NCBI RefSeq assembly: GCF_000473205.1
Contig: NZ_AXBF01000006.1
Location: 139,325 to 203,324 of the forward strand
Direction: 5' to 3'
DNA length: 64,000 nucleotides
DNA from: Pseudophaeobacter arcticus DSM 23566
GTDB taxonomy: Bacteria > Pseudomonadota > Alphaproteobacteria > Rhodobacterales > Rhodobacteraceae
The position numbers and the translations under genes are program-made. Below are positions 35,973 through 44,911 of this stretch, piece by piece. The notes below the pieces were generated by a model, which was not told the DNA's origin, ran no database searches, and saw nothing but the letters and a program-made list of their open reading frames with translations. Numbering within the stretch: position 1 is the first letter of the stretch; every line of letters begins with the position of its first letter.

Positions 35973-36532
35973 GAGAACCACTCCGAGTGGCCCATGTTGC
36001 CCTCGTAGTCGCCGTATTCGACCATGATGCTGCGGGAATAGAAGTGCCAAAGGCCACCGCTGGTCGGATAGGCGATCTCCTGACCGCTTTCCGAGATGAA
36101 TGTCGAGGGCCAGGGCGTGTGGGATCCGTAGACCCGCTGGATGTAGCGGCAGGTCCGGTTCTCGCGATCGCAGGAACGGATCTGCCGGGGTTCGTCGCGA
36201 GGCTCGTAGGATCGCCCGGCGAACCAGATCACATGGGTGCGATTCAGCCATTCATACTCCGGCAGGTTGGTGTCGAGTTCGCCCTCCCCGCCGGGACCGC
36301 CCAGCTCGACCGGCACATGGGCAAAGGTGCAGACCCCGAAGGGCGGCAGGCTTGGCCAGGGCGTGATGCGGCGGATCATCGTGCGATAGGCCCGTGCGCA
36401 GACCGCGCTCGGCGGGAACCCTCCTGCCATGCAGAGCATGATGGCGCAGTCGATGTCATAGGCCTGCGCCTTCTCCGGGGATCCGAACACCGCCATCACA
36501 CCCATCGTTGCCGCCATCACCTGTCGTCTCAT
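35966..36532 (-). CDS. Exported Cys-containing protein linked to the transfer region
   Basis: A 188-residue protein with a probable signal peptide (MRRQVMAATMGVMAVFGSPE to about residue 25, then AYDIDCAIMLCMAGGFPPSA). The mature part has several cysteines (CAIMLC, AVCARAY, GVCTF, SCDRENRTC) that could form disulfides. I do not know its function; proteins of this pattern occur beside VirB loci in Rhodobacteraceae, as I recall. It is divergent from the virB array, so it may be controlled together with it. An ATG at 36559 is an alternative start without a clean signal peptide. Confidence 0.7.
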   Translation of the reverse strand: MRRQVMAATMGVMAVFGSPEKAQAYDIDCAIMLCMAGGFPPSAVCARAYRTMIRRITPWPSLPPFGVCTFAHVPVELGGPGGEGELDTNLPEYEWLNRTHVIWFAGRSYEPRDEPRQIRSCDRENRTCRYIQRVYGSHTPWPSTFISESGQEIAYPTSGGLWHFYSRSIMVEYGDYEGNMGHSEWFSY

Positions 36533-36664
36533 GTCGCTCTCCCGCAAAAGTTGCGGCAACTATCGTGCAATATGCAATTTTCTGCAATATGTCGTATTGA
36601 CTCCATATGACTTTATGGCCTTAGTGTCGTGAAGTAGAAGGGCTCTCGTGGGGAGAGTCCGAAC

Positions 36665-36979
36665 ATGCCGATAGCGCGCAACCAGATCCTGATCACCATC
36701 GATGGTGTCAAAGACTTGTCCGAGAAGGGCATCGCGTTCCGCTGCCGGTATGAACTCGTGGGGTTCACGGACGATGGCAAGCCGCGCTACCAGTGCATCT
36801 ACCTGCGCGAGGGCGAGCCGGAAGCCATTCTGGTCTCGACACGGATCACCCCGCACGGGCCAGAGCCTCGGTATTTCAACATATGGCCGGGGCTCTTCAA
36901 ACATCATCTCGAGTTCGGTGACGGGCGCGATCTGCGCTTTGGTCCTGACTACAGCATCACCCTCGAGGAGCGCGGCTGA
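36665..36979 (+). CDS. Hypothetical protein at head of the virB region
   Basis: A 104-residue soluble protein ([20 protein letters not shown], then YRQ-like stretches and [20 protein letters not shown]). No family recognised. It lies on the same strand just before virB1; the likely virB1 start (GTG 36918) lies inside its 3' end in another frame, so the two may be translationally coupled. It could be a single-domain DNA- or protein-binding factor for the transfer operon; the sequence does not settle it. Confidence 0.6.
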   Translation: MPIARNQILITIDGVKDLSEKGIAFRCRYELVGFTDDGKPRYQCIYLREGEPEAILVSTRITPHGPEPRYFNIWPGLFKHHLEFGDGRDLRFGPDYSITLEERG

Positions 36980-37616
36980 CGTCATCGCCTTCGGCCGCGA
37001 CGGGACCGCCCGGACTTCGGGCTGGACGTTTCATGGTGAGCGGCCTGCCTGGGCAGGGCTGGATGATAGCGCTGAGGCCGAAGTCGTTCTGGCCTCGCTG
37101 GATGTTGCGCAGCCTTCCGGTCGTGACGACATCCTTTCCCTGATCCAGACGACTGCCGTCCGCCACCAGAGGAACCGTGCCCTGCGCCAAGTTAATCTGG
37201 GCGCCGACGACTGGCAGGTCCTGTTCCGCGCCCTTGTCGAGGCGGAAAGCAGCTACAACCCGACCGCCGTCAGTCCCAAGGGGGCCTATGGCCTGGGCCA
37301 GCTGATGCCGGACACGGCTCGCGCCCTGGGGGTTGATCCGCGCGATCCCACTCAGAACCTCGACGGCGCAGCGCGCTATCTGCTCGCGCAGCTTGCCACG
37401 TTCAAGGACATCGACTTGGCGCTCGCGGCTTACAATGCCGGGCCGCATCGGGTCGTCGAATATTCCGGCATCCCGCCTTTCACCGAGACCCGCGACTACA
37501 TCGCGCGCATCCACCGGATTCGGTCCCGGCTGGCAGGCACCCCCGTTTCCGCGCCGGACACTCGCATCGCAGACCAGGTGCCAGCCCGCGCGCCCGTCCT
37601 TATCGATCTTCAGTAA
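36918..37616 (+). CDS. virB1: VirB1-like lytic transglycosylase
   Basis: A protein of about 232 residues with a lytic transglycosylase (SLT) domain: [20 protein letters not shown] with the catalytic Glu, then [17 protein letters not shown] and [16 protein letters not shown]. It opens the peptidoglycan for assembly of the secretion channel. GTG at 36918 is chosen because it gives a short hydrophobic export signal ([17 protein letters not shown]); no ATG lies between it and the domain. The first gene of the virB array, 16 bp before virB2. Confidence 0.82.
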   Translation: MTGAICALVLTTASPSRSAADVIAFGRDGTARTSGWTFHGERPAWAGLDDSAEAEVVLASLDVAQPSGRDDILSLIQTTAVRHQRNRALRQVNLGADDWQVLFRALVEAESSYNPTAVSPKGAYGLGQLMPDTARALGVDPRDPTQNLDGAARYLLAQLATFKDIDLALAAYNAGPHRVVEYSGIPPFTETRDYIARIHRIRSRLAGTPVSAPDTRIADQVPARAPVLIDLQ

Positions 37617-37632
37617 AACAAGGGAACTTCGC

Positions 37633-37914
37633 ATGCTCAGACATCGCCTCAGCCGCCTCTTGCCCGTCTCCACAACCTTGGCGGCTTTCGCAACGCCCGT
37701 TCTCGCGCAAGACTTGTCACCCATCCAGACCATGCTGGAAACCGTCGAGGCCGCGCTGACCGGTCCGATCGGGATTGCAGTCGCGACGCTCGCCGTCATC
37801 GGCACCGGTTTCATGTGCATGATGGGACGGCTGAACTGGGGCTGGTTCGCTTCGGTCATCATCGGGATCGTGCTGATCTTCTCGGCGGGCACAATCGTCG
37901 ACGGCTTCTCCTGA
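37633..37914 (+). CDS. virB2: VirB2-like pilin
   Basis: A 93-residue protein with a cleavable signal peptide ending AFATPVLAQ and two hydrophobic helices (GPIGIAVATLAVIGTGFMCM and WFASVIIGIVLIFSAG), the standard VirB2/TrbC prepilin design. It would form the pilus of the type IV secretion system. It lies between virB1 and virB3, the usual position. Confidence 0.85.
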   Translation: MLRHRLSRLLPVSTTLAAFATPVLAQDLSPIQTMLETVEAALTGPIGIAVATLAVIGTGFMCMMGRLNWGWFASVIIGIVLIFSAGTIVDGFS

Positions 37915-38037
37915 GGTTGGCCGATGACTTTCCCGCAACCTCACATCCTACGTTCCTCTCGAACGCGTTTGCTCGGCAAACGCTGCCTCGAGACGACCTA
38001 CGGATTCTTAATTTCAGCTAAGCGGGAAAGCATCTAG

Positions 38038-38316
38038 TTGGCAGAACGATCCCCCCTTTTTCTGGGCCTCGCCCGTCCCCCCAAGTATCTGGGTCTCCCT
38101 GTCGGATACCTGGTGGTTTTGGCGACTGGGGTCGTTCTGCCCTTCATCTGGACCAAGTCGATGGTCTTCTTCCTGATCGGGATCATTGCCTATCCGATCC
38201 TCTGGTTCGTGGCCGACCGCGAGCCGCATTTCTTCGAGGTGCTGCGCGTCTCCTACGGCACGGTCCGCCCGACGAAGAACCGGGCCCTGCACGGAGGCGA
38301 CAGCTTTGGCGCGTGA
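38038..38316 (+). CDS. virB3: VirB3-like inner-membrane protein
   Basis: A 92-residue protein starting with TTG at 38038. It has two close membrane helices (YLVVLATGVVLPFIW and FFLIGIIAYPILWFV) and the VirB3 C-terminal pattern EPHFFEVLRVSYGTV. VirB3 assists VirB4 and pilus assembly. Its 3' end overlaps the virB4 start. The 123-bp gap between virB2 and virB3 holds no supported gene. Confidence 0.82.
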   Translation: MAERSPLFLGLARPPKYLGLPVGYLVVLATGVVLPFIWTKSMVFFLIGIIAYPILWFVADREPHFFEVLRVSYGTVRPTKNRALHGGDSFGA

Positions 38317-40684
38317 TGCAGGCACCCTGTCCACTTTTGGGGCCGCACTGCATCAAGCCGGCGGCGGGGAGTTCGCGCGGGAAAGCTATCTCGCCGAGCA
38401 CCTGCCGTATTTTGGCCTCACCGATGACGATGTCATGGTGCTGCGCGAGGGCGATCTCCTCGCGACCCTGCGCCTCGACGGGCTCAACCCGATGACCAGC
38501 GAAGACGCCCGGCTCGATGCGCTCAAACGCGCGGTCGCGGCCATCGTCGCCCAGACCGGCAATGCCTTCGGCTTCTACATCCACCGCATCTCTGTGCCGC
38601 AGGATCTCGGGATGCGCCCCATCGAGGGCGACAGTTTCGCCGCTGCGATCGACGCGCGCTGGCAGTCCCATGTGAAGGACCTTCGCCCGGCCAAGCGCCA
38701 GCTCTATCTCAGCGTCATCCGGCGCCCCGACATCTCCGCGCGCATTCCCCTCCTACGTGCGCTGGCCCGCAAGGCCTGGGTCAAGGACCGCGCGACACGG
38801 ATGCAGGAACTCAACGAGGTCATGGGCTTCTTCGAGGTGGCGCTCTCCTCGGCAAACCCTGTGCGGCTCACAAAGTCAGGCGGTGAATGGCTGGGCTACC
38901 TCAACACGCTGAACGCCGGCAGCTTCTCTCCCATTGCCTACGGGCAAAGTGCCCTGCCCCTCTCGCATACCTTGAGCAACTGCCGCGCCACCTTTGATGG
39001 CGACGTCGTCACCCTGACCGATGCCGTGACCGGTCAGGTCAAATATGGCGCGCTCTTTTCGATGAAGACCTATCCGGCCCTCACGGATGTCACGCTCCTC
39101 GACGCGCTCGACCTGCCGCTCGACATCGTGCTGACGAACTCCTTCAGCCCGATCCCGAACAACATCATGGCCGAACGCATCCAGCGGATCATCCGCCAGA
39201 TGCATGCCTCCGACGATGCCGCTGTCTCCCTGCGGGAACAGCTCGGCCAGGCCGCCGATGACCAGGAGGCGGGGCGTATCGCCTTTGGCGACCATCACCT
39301 CTCCATCGCGGTCTACGCGCCGGACCGCGACACGCTGGAACGCGCCGCCGCCCAGATCAAACGCGTCGGCCAGGAGATCATGTCGGTGATCGTGCGCGAG
39401 AACATGGCGCTGAAAGCCACCTACTTCGCGCAGTCGCCCGGCAACTTCGGCTACCGTGCGCGCAAGACGCCGATCTCCTCGATCAACTTCGCCGACTTCG
39501 CAGCCCTGCATGGCAGCGTCGAAGGGCGTGGCCCGGACCAGTCGCCCTGGGGCCAGACGATCTCGGTCCTGCCCACGGTCGGCACCTCGGGCTATCGCTT
39601 CAATTTCCACGAGACGGGCAGCCCCGGCAAGGAACCAACCGTTGGCCATACCCTTGTGCTGGGGCGCACTGGCACCGGCAAGACACTGACCACTGCTTTC
39701 CTCGCAGCCCAAGCGCAGCGGGTCGGTGCGCGGCTCTTTTTCTTCGACAAAGATCGCGGTCTTGAGATGGCCGTCCGCGCCCTTGGCGGTCGCTATAACG
39801 AAATCCGAGCCGGTGTGCCCACGGGCTTGAACCCCCTCGATACCGAAATCGACGAACGTGGCCGCGCCTGGCTCTCGGATTGGCTGGCGACCCTTCTTTC
39901 CCGGGGCGGAACCCTGACCGGCGAGCAATCCCGCCATATCCAGAGCGCGGTCTCGCAAAATGCCCATGCCGAGGGCTCGCTCCGGCGCTTCACGAGTTTC
40001 GAGACCCTGTTCCAGTCGCTCGATGACGATGGCGAGCTACAGTCCCGCGTCGCCGAATGGGCCCCAGGCGGCCGCTACGGATGGGTCTTCGATGAGCCGG
40101 AACAGGGTGCCGGGCTTGAACTGGCCTCCGACATCATCGGCTTCGACATGACCGAGATCCTCGATATGACCACCGAGCGGATGGCGGTGCTCTCCTACAT
40201 CTTCCGCCAGATCGAACGCGTGGTCGAGGATCGCCGCCCCACCATCATCGTGCTCGACGAGGCCTGGAAGCTCTTGGACGATCCCTACTTCGGGGCGCGG
40301 CTGGAAAACTGGCTGGTGACGCTCAGGAAGATGAACTGCGTCGTGATCATGATGACGCAATACCCGAGCCAATTGCGCGACAGCCGCGTCGGCAAGACCA
40401 TCGTCGAAACAGTGCCAACTCAGATCCTCTTCCCGAACGACCGCGCCACGGTCTCCGATTACGACTTCCTGCGCGTGAATGCCAAGGAGGCGGCACTCCT
40501 CGTGCAGCCGACCATTGGCCAGCGCATCGCGCTCGTGCGCTCGGCGGGCGACAGCGTCTTCATCGATGCCGATCTCTCCGCGCTCGGCAACCTCCTTCCC
40601 ATCCTTGGCGGCGGCGCCACCGGCGAGGCCCGTGTGCCCGCCGATTGGCGCGCCAACCCCGATTTCTGGAGACATGTGATATGA
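38306..40684 (+). CDS. virB4: VirB4-type ATPase
   Basis: A 792-residue ATPase, typical for VirB4/TrbE. The Walker A motif LGRTGTGKTLTTAF is near residue 455, Walker B IIVLDEAWKLLDD near 650, and the later motif MMTQYPSQLRDSRVG fits the family. The start is TTG 38306, with GGAGG eight bases upstream and an 11-bp overlap with virB3; no better start keeps the N-terminal domain. It powers pilus assembly and substrate transfer. Confidence 0.93.
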   Translation: MARDAGTLSTFGAALHQAGGGEFARESYLAEHLPYFGLTDDDVMVLREGDLLATLRLDGLNPMTSEDARLDALKRAVAAIVAQTGNAFGFYIHRISVPQDLGMRPIEGDSFAAAIDARWQSHVKDLRPAKRQLYLSVIRRPDISARIPLLRALARKAWVKDRATRMQELNEVMGFFEVALSSANPVRLTKSGGEWLGYLNTLNAGSFSPIAYGQSALPLSHTLSNCRATFDGDVVTLTDAVTGQVKYGALFSMKTYPALTDVTLLDALDLPLDIVLTNSFSPIPNNIMAERIQRIIRQMHASDDAAVSLREQLGQAADDQEAGRIAFGDHHLSIAVYAPDRDTLERAAAQIKRVGQEIMSVIVRENMALKATYFAQSPGNFGYRARKTPISSINFADFAALHGSVEGRGPDQSPWGQTISVLPTVGTSGYRFNFHETGSPGKEPTVGHTLVLGRTGTGKTLTTAFLAAQAQRVGARLFFFDKDRGLEMAVRALGGRYNEIRAGVPTGLNPLDTEIDERGRAWLSDWLATLLSRGGTLTGEQSRHIQSAVSQNAHAEGSLRRFTSFETLFQSLDDDGELQSRVAEWAPGGRYGWVFDEPEQGAGLELASDIIGFDMTEILDMTTERMAVLSYIFRQIERVVEDRRPTIIVLDEAWKLLDDPYFGARLENWLVTLRKMNCVVIMMTQYPSQLRDSRVGKTIVETVPTQILFPNDRATVSDYDFLRVNAKEAALLVQPTIGQRIALVRSAGDSVFIDADLSALGNLLPILGGGATGEARVPADWRANPDFWRHVI

Positions 40685-40890
40685 GTTCGAAACCCCTTGT
40701 CGCGCTTTGCGCCGCCGCGAGCCTTCTGGCCGCGTGCGAGAAATACACCGAGAAAACCTCGCCCTGCTTCGGACGCAATGGCGAGCCGCAGGTGACGCGA
40801 TCCGCGCTTTCCTTCTCGACCATGGGCGCACCGGTTCAGGAGACGGCCAAACCCGACTGCAGCTTCGAACCCCTGCCCCGTCCGGAATGA
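40681..40890 (+). CDS. VirB7-like lipoprotein
   Basis: A 69-residue protein with a lipoprotein signal (SLLAAC lipobox, Cys at residue 19) and one more pair of cysteines in the mature part. It overlaps the virB4 stop as ATGA. Size, lipobox and position suggest the VirB7 role of anchoring VirB9 in the outer membrane, although family sequence similarity is weak, as is usual for VirB7. Confidence 0.7.
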   Translation: MSSKPLVALCAAASLLAACEKYTEKTSPCFGRNGEPQVTRSALSFSTMGAPVQETAKPDCSFEPLPRPE

Positions 40891-41999
40891 GGCGCGCGGC
40901 GATCATATCCGCCGGGCTCTGCCTCGGTCTTGGTGCCCTGCCCGCGCTCGCCCAGGGCGTGCCGACGCAGGATAATTCCGCGATCGGTCGTGCCATCGCG
41001 CGGGTGACGGCACTGGCCGAGGATCTGGGTGTCCAGCAGGACAAGGATCGCACGGAGACGACGCTCGCTGATGTCCAGGCCGACCAGTTGCGCGTCCTCG
41101 AGGAGATGACTGCGGCGATCACCGGTCCCGGCTTCGATATCCGCGCGCTCGAGGGCAATGCGGATTTCGGGGTGGCGGCGGTCTATCCCAATACCGATCC
41201 AAGCCCGATGAACAGCCGCCTCTTCGGCGAGGGCCGCGAGACGGTCGAGATGATGATCGTCGAGGTCGCGGGCGAGTTCGCGAGTGCGCCCGGTGTGGCC
41301 CGCGCCGGTCTCTCGGCCACCCAGTGGCGCTGCCTTTTCCAGGCCCTGATCAAGCAGGAAAGCCGGTTCAACGTCGCGGCCGAAAGCCACGTCGGCGCAT
41401 ACGGGTTGACCCAGCTCATGCCCGGCACCGCCTCCGACCTTGGCGTCGACCGCTATGACGTAAAGGACAACCTGCGCGGCGGCGCACGCTATATGACGAC
41501 GCAGTTGGGCCGCTTCGGCAACATCCCCCATGCGCTCGCGGCCTATAACGCAGGGCCCGGTCGGGTCATCGAATACGGCGGCGTGCCGCCCTTTGCCGAG
41601 ACCCAAGGCTATGTGCGCAACATCTCCAAGTTTTACAACGAATACCTGGCTGTCGTGGGCGGCGCTGACGCGCTCGGCACGCTCTCGCCCTCGGACTTTG
41701 CGCTCGCTGAATATGCCAGCATCTCCGAGGCCGGCGTCTATTACGCCGCCGACAGCTCGGCCACGACCGAACAGGTCATCAACCGGTTGCGCGCGATCAT
41801 CCTGCAGATCGATGCGCAACCCAATGCCAAGGCGGCCTGGGAGCTCAACACCTACGCCAAGGCCGAGATCGGCCGCATCCTCAATCTTCGCGTCCGGCTG
41901 ATGGCCGCCAACCAGCAGCGCGAGGCGGCCTATGCGCAGCACCTCGTCGCCGACCGGCTGGCCGAGCGCGACTTCATGCAGATGGGAGTTCCCGAATGA
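40887..41999 (+). CDS. Second lytic transglycosylase of the T4SS operon
   Basis: A 370-residue exported protein. The signal peptide ends ALPALAQ, a helical segment follows, and a transglycosylase SLT domain lies at about residues 145-250 ([55 protein letters not shown]). The C-terminal 120 residues are helical (QREAAYAQHLVADRLAERDF). It starts with an ATGA overlap on the lipoprotein gene and ends with an ATGA overlap into virB5. Having two transglycosylases in one virB operon is unusual. Its shared GVPT start with virB5 suggests duplication of the export segment. Confidence 0.85.
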   Translation: MRRAAIISAGLCLGLGALPALAQGVPTQDNSAIGRAIARVTALAEDLGVQQDKDRTETTLADVQADQLRVLEEMTAAITGPGFDIRALEGNADFGVAAVYPNTDPSPMNSRLFGEGRETVEMMIVEVAGEFASAPGVARAGLSATQWRCLFQALIKQESRFNVAAESHVGAYGLTQLMPGTASDLGVDRYDVKDNLRGGARYMTTQLGRFGNIPHALAAYNAGPGRVIEYGGVPPFAETQGYVRNISKFYNEYLAVVGGADALGTLSPSDFALAEYASISEAGVYYAADSSATTEQVINRLRAIILQIDAQPNAKAAWELNTYAKAEIGRILNLRVRLMAANQQREAAYAQHLVADRLAERDFMQMGVPE

Positions 42000-42763
42000 G
42001 ACGACTTCTCCTGGCCGTCACCGCGGTCACCTCGCTCGGCCTGTCCGGGTCCACCTCGGCCCAGGGCGTGCCGACCTTTGATGGCTCACAGCTTGGTCAG
42101 CTCGTGGCGCAGCTTGAGCACATGGCCGAGGACCTGAACGTCCAGATGCAGCAACTCGCCACCATGCGTCTGGAACTGGAAACCCAGCTGTCGCAACTCA
42201 CGAACCTCGAGGCGCAACTGACCTCGTTGATCGAAGGCAGCGGGCTCGGCGAACTCTTTGCCACGGTCGAGGAATTCCGCGCCCTGCGCGGCAAGCTGGT
42301 CGCCCCCCTCAACACCGCGCAGTCCTTGGCGAGCGGCGATTTCCTGAGCGGGTTCAATCCCGGTGCAGAACTGTCGGCCTCGGTCGAGCGGGTGCTTTCG
42401 GGCAGCGGGTTTACTTCGGAGCGCCTGAGCACGCTCTCGGGCTCCGATCAGCCTGCCGACAACCGCATCGCCGCTTCCGCCGGAGCCAGCGCCATGCTCT
42501 CCGTTGCGGCGCAAGAAAGCCATGAAGAAGCGGGCCAAAGCCTCGAACGGCTCGAGACCATGGTCGGGCTCATCGATGATCAGGACGGGCTGAAGGCTGC
42601 CGTCGATCTCAACACCCGCGTCACCGCCGAGCTTGGCATCATCCTGACCCAGATCTGGCGGCTGGAAGCGGCGCAAGGCGTCAGTGCCGGCCAGCTTGGC
42701 GTCGTCGATGCCGCGACCCTCGCGGACGAGCGCAAGTTCCGCTCGATGGCGGTGGATCCATGA
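41996..42763 (+). CDS. virB5: VirB5-like pilus-associated protein
   Basis: A 255-residue exported protein with a signal peptide (to about residue 22, STSAQ) and long amphipathic helices (QLVAQLEHMAEDLNVQMQQL, then MRLELETQLSQLTNLEAQLT), the VirB5/TrbJ design. It is expected at the pilus tip. It overlaps both neighbours by four bases. Confidence 0.75.
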   Translation: MRRLLLAVTAVTSLGLSGSTSAQGVPTFDGSQLGQLVAQLEHMAEDLNVQMQQLATMRLELETQLSQLTNLEAQLTSLIEGSGLGELFATVEEFRALRGKLVAPLNTAQSLASGDFLSGFNPGAELSASVERVLSGSGFTSERLSTLSGSDQPADNRIAASAGASAMLSVAAQESHEEAGQSLERLETMVGLIDDQDGLKAAVDLNTRVTAELGIILTQIWRLEAAQGVSAGQLGVVDAATLADERKFRSMAVDP

Positions 42764-43194
42764 GGAGATCCAAACGCACCCCGAGCCGCTTCGACCTGAT
42801 GGAAGCCGGACTTCTGAGCCTTTCGCTTGCCCTGCCGCTCGGCTTCCTTGTCTTGCCCGACGCGGTGTCAGGTCAGGATCGGCCCTTCACCTCGATGGAA
42901 ATCGCACGGGATGACGCCGATGCGTGCCGGGTCCCGAAACCGCCCACGGGTCTCGCCGAGACCGCGTACCTGCGCAATGGCTACCGCGCGATCCTGCGCA
43001 TCCTGATTGCCGAAGAGGCGCTGGCCACAGAGAACTGCGACTGCCTGCTCGACCAGTTCACCTGGGATCAGGCACTAGACGCCCTGCCCCGGTTCAAGAC
43101 CTCGGACAACCCGCGCCTGCCCTTCAAGGTGCTGGACCTCTATGCGCAAGCCGATGCGCTCGAGGCGCAAGTCACGGAGGCCTGTGCGGAGTAG
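42760..43194 (+). CDS. Exported hypothetical protein between virB5 and virB6
   Basis: A 144-residue protein with an N-terminal hydrophobic segment (GLLSLSLALPLGFLVLPDAV) that is a signal peptide or anchor, and four cysteines in the mature part (including ENCDCLLDQF). Family not recognised. Overlap with virB5 and direct abutment to virB6 show it is part of the operon; it may be a periplasmic T4SS accessory factor. Confidence 0.7.
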   Translation: MRRSKRTPSRFDLMEAGLLSLSLALPLGFLVLPDAVSGQDRPFTSMEIARDDADACRVPKPPTGLAETAYLRNGYRAILRILIAEEALATENCDCLLDQFTWDQALDALPRFKTSDNPRLPFKVLDLYAQADALEAQVTEACAE

Positions 43195-44208
43195 ATGGGG
43201 GTCATTCGCGATATCCTGGGACAGGTCGACGCCGCTGTGAACACCGTGGCGCAGGACGGCTTTGTCTCTTCCGCAGCCTCGGTCGGCAATGTCATCTCGG
43301 CAGGTGCGACCCTCCTCCTCGTCCTCCTGGGGATCAACGCCGTGATGCAACTCCGCCCCCTGCCCTTCGGCACCGGCTTTGCCTTCGGGATCAAGGTCGC
43401 ACTTGTCGGGATCTTCGCGCAGAGCTGGGACAATTTCAGCGTGATCTATGGTATCGTCACGCAGGTCCCCGACTCTATCGGCGCCTCCATCTTGGCCCTC
43501 ACCGGTTCGGGCGACGAAGCTGGCGTCTATGAAAGCCTCGACAACATGGTCGCCCGCATCACCGCCTATGGTGACACGATCGGCGACCGCGCGGGCTGGG
43601 TCTTCGGCGCGGTGCTGGGCGCGATCTTCTTCGTCCTTTCCGCCGTCTTTGCCGCCGTCACTGCCGGGATCATCGCCTTCGCCCGCATCGTCTTCGCGCT
43701 GATGATCGTCATCGCCCCCTTCATGATCGTGACCTCGCTCTTCAAGCCAACCCAGTCGCTTTTCGAGGCCTGGACCCGCGCCACCATCGGCTATGCGCTT
43801 ATGCCCGTCGCCGCTGCAGGTGCCGCAGGCATCATCGTCGCCATCGCCGAGGCCATCGGCGATGCCTCCGCCGATCCGGGCGATGTTGAGACCGTCAGCC
43901 TCATCCTGCCCTTCCTTGTCATCCTGATCCTCAGCGCCGGGATCATGGCCTCGGTGCCCTATATCGCCTCCAACCTCACCGGTGTTGTCGGCATCGCTTC
44001 GAATGCAGTGGGGCTCACAGGCCTCGCGCGCCAGGGGTTCGTGAACACGCGCCAGTATGGCACCGGCACAGCCGCGCGCCTCGTCACCGGCAAATCCCCG
44101 CACGAGTTGAATCAGGCCGCCAATACCGGCGTCATAAGAACCGGCGAGCTCATCCGCCAGAGCCCCGGCGCGCTCCTCTCCGCCGCCAAATCCTTCCGCA
44201 AACCCTGA
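43195..44208 (+). CDS. virB6: VirB6-like membrane protein
   Basis: A 337-residue polytopic protein with about six to seven membrane helices (GATLLLVLLGINAVMQL, VFGAVLGAIFFVLSAVFAAV, IVFALMIVIAPFMIVTSLF, LILPFLVILILSAGIMASV). The segment WTRATIGYALMPVAAAGAAG fits the TrbL/VirB6 family. It forms part of the inner-membrane channel. The start codon follows directly on the upstream stop. Confidence 0.85.
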   Translation: MGVIRDILGQVDAAVNTVAQDGFVSSAASVGNVISAGATLLLVLLGINAVMQLRPLPFGTGFAFGIKVALVGIFAQSWDNFSVIYGIVTQVPDSIGASILALTGSGDEAGVYESLDNMVARITAYGDTIGDRAGWVFGAVLGAIFFVLSAVFAAVTAGIIAFARIVFALMIVIAPFMIVTSLFKPTQSLFEAWTRATIGYALMPVAAAGAAGIIVAIAEAIGDASADPGDVETVSLILPFLVILILSAGIMASVPYIASNLTGVVGIASNAVGLTGLARQGFVNTRQYGTGTAARLVTGKSPHELNQAANTGVIRTGELIRQSPGALLSAAKSFRKP

Positions 44209-44225
44209 TGTGAAAGACAAGTACT

Positions 44226-44906
44226 TTGAAGAAGCTTGTTACCAGTTCTCCCGCGCCTGACCGCGACGCCTTTGAGGCGGATTTCATCTACGGGCCAAGA
44301 CGGCGTGAGCGTTTCGCCTGGTTTGTCGCGGCGGCAGGGGTGCTGGTCGGCGTCGCCGGCATGGTCGCGGGCGCGAGCCTCTTTCCCCTCAAGACGACAG
44401 AGACCTTCGTGGTCGTCGTGGACAAGGAAACCGGCGAAATGGACCGAGTCGCCGCGGTTCAAGCGCTGACGCTTTCCGAGAGCGACGCTATCATCCAGGC
44501 CAATCTCGTCGCTTATGTCGATGATCGCGAGACCTATGACCTGACCGATGGCGAAAGCCGCATCAACTCGGTGCTCGACCGCTCCGACGGCGACGCCGCG
44601 CGCACGCTGCGCGATCTCTGGTCCTCCACCAACGAGGATTACCCGATCACCGTCTACGGGCGCGACGCCAAGATCGAGGTGGTCATCAAGTCGGTCAACC
44701 AGATCGAGCGCGGTGTGGCCCAGGTCCGTTTCACCCGCACGCTGCGCCGTCCCCGCGACACCCGCACCGTAACCCGGTCCTATGTCGCCACCGTTGGCTA
44801 CGACTTCCAACCCGAAACCCGCCAGCGCCTTCAGGACGTCTGGGCCAACCCCTTGGGCTTCGTGGTGACCTCCTACCGCGTCGACGCCGAGACCCTGGAG
44901 AACTGA
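44226..44906 (+). CDS. virB8: VirB8-like assembly protein
   Basis: A 226-residue protein with one N-terminal membrane helix (FAWFVAAAGVLVGVAGMVAG) after a short cytoplasmic tail and a periplasmic NTF2-like domain including AIIQANLVAYVDDRETYDLT and VAQVRFTRTLRR. The start is TTG 44226. VirB8 nucleates the secretion channel. Confidence 0.88.
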   Translation: MKKLVTSSPAPDRDAFEADFIYGPRRRERFAWFVAAAGVLVGVAGMVAGASLFPLKTTETFVVVVDKETGEMDRVAAVQALTLSESDAIIQANLVAYVDDRETYDLTDGESRINSVLDRSDGDAARTLRDLWSSTNEDYPITVYGRDAKIEVVIKSVNQIERGVAQVRFTRTLRRPRDTRTVTRSYVATVGYDFQPETRQRLQDVWANPLGFVVTSYRVDAETLEN

Positions 44907-44911
44907 CCAAG

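Noticed and set aside
35235..36251. A 338-codon open frame on the minus strand across the alk/virB junction
   Set aside because: It covers terminators, the XRE palindrome, the XRE gene and part of another gene; composition and lack of motifs mark it as spurious.
43075..44220. A 381-codon minus-strand frame rich in Asp, Gly and Glu
   Set aside because: It is the antisense of the VirB6 membrane helices; low-complexity composition is the usual sign of such shadows.
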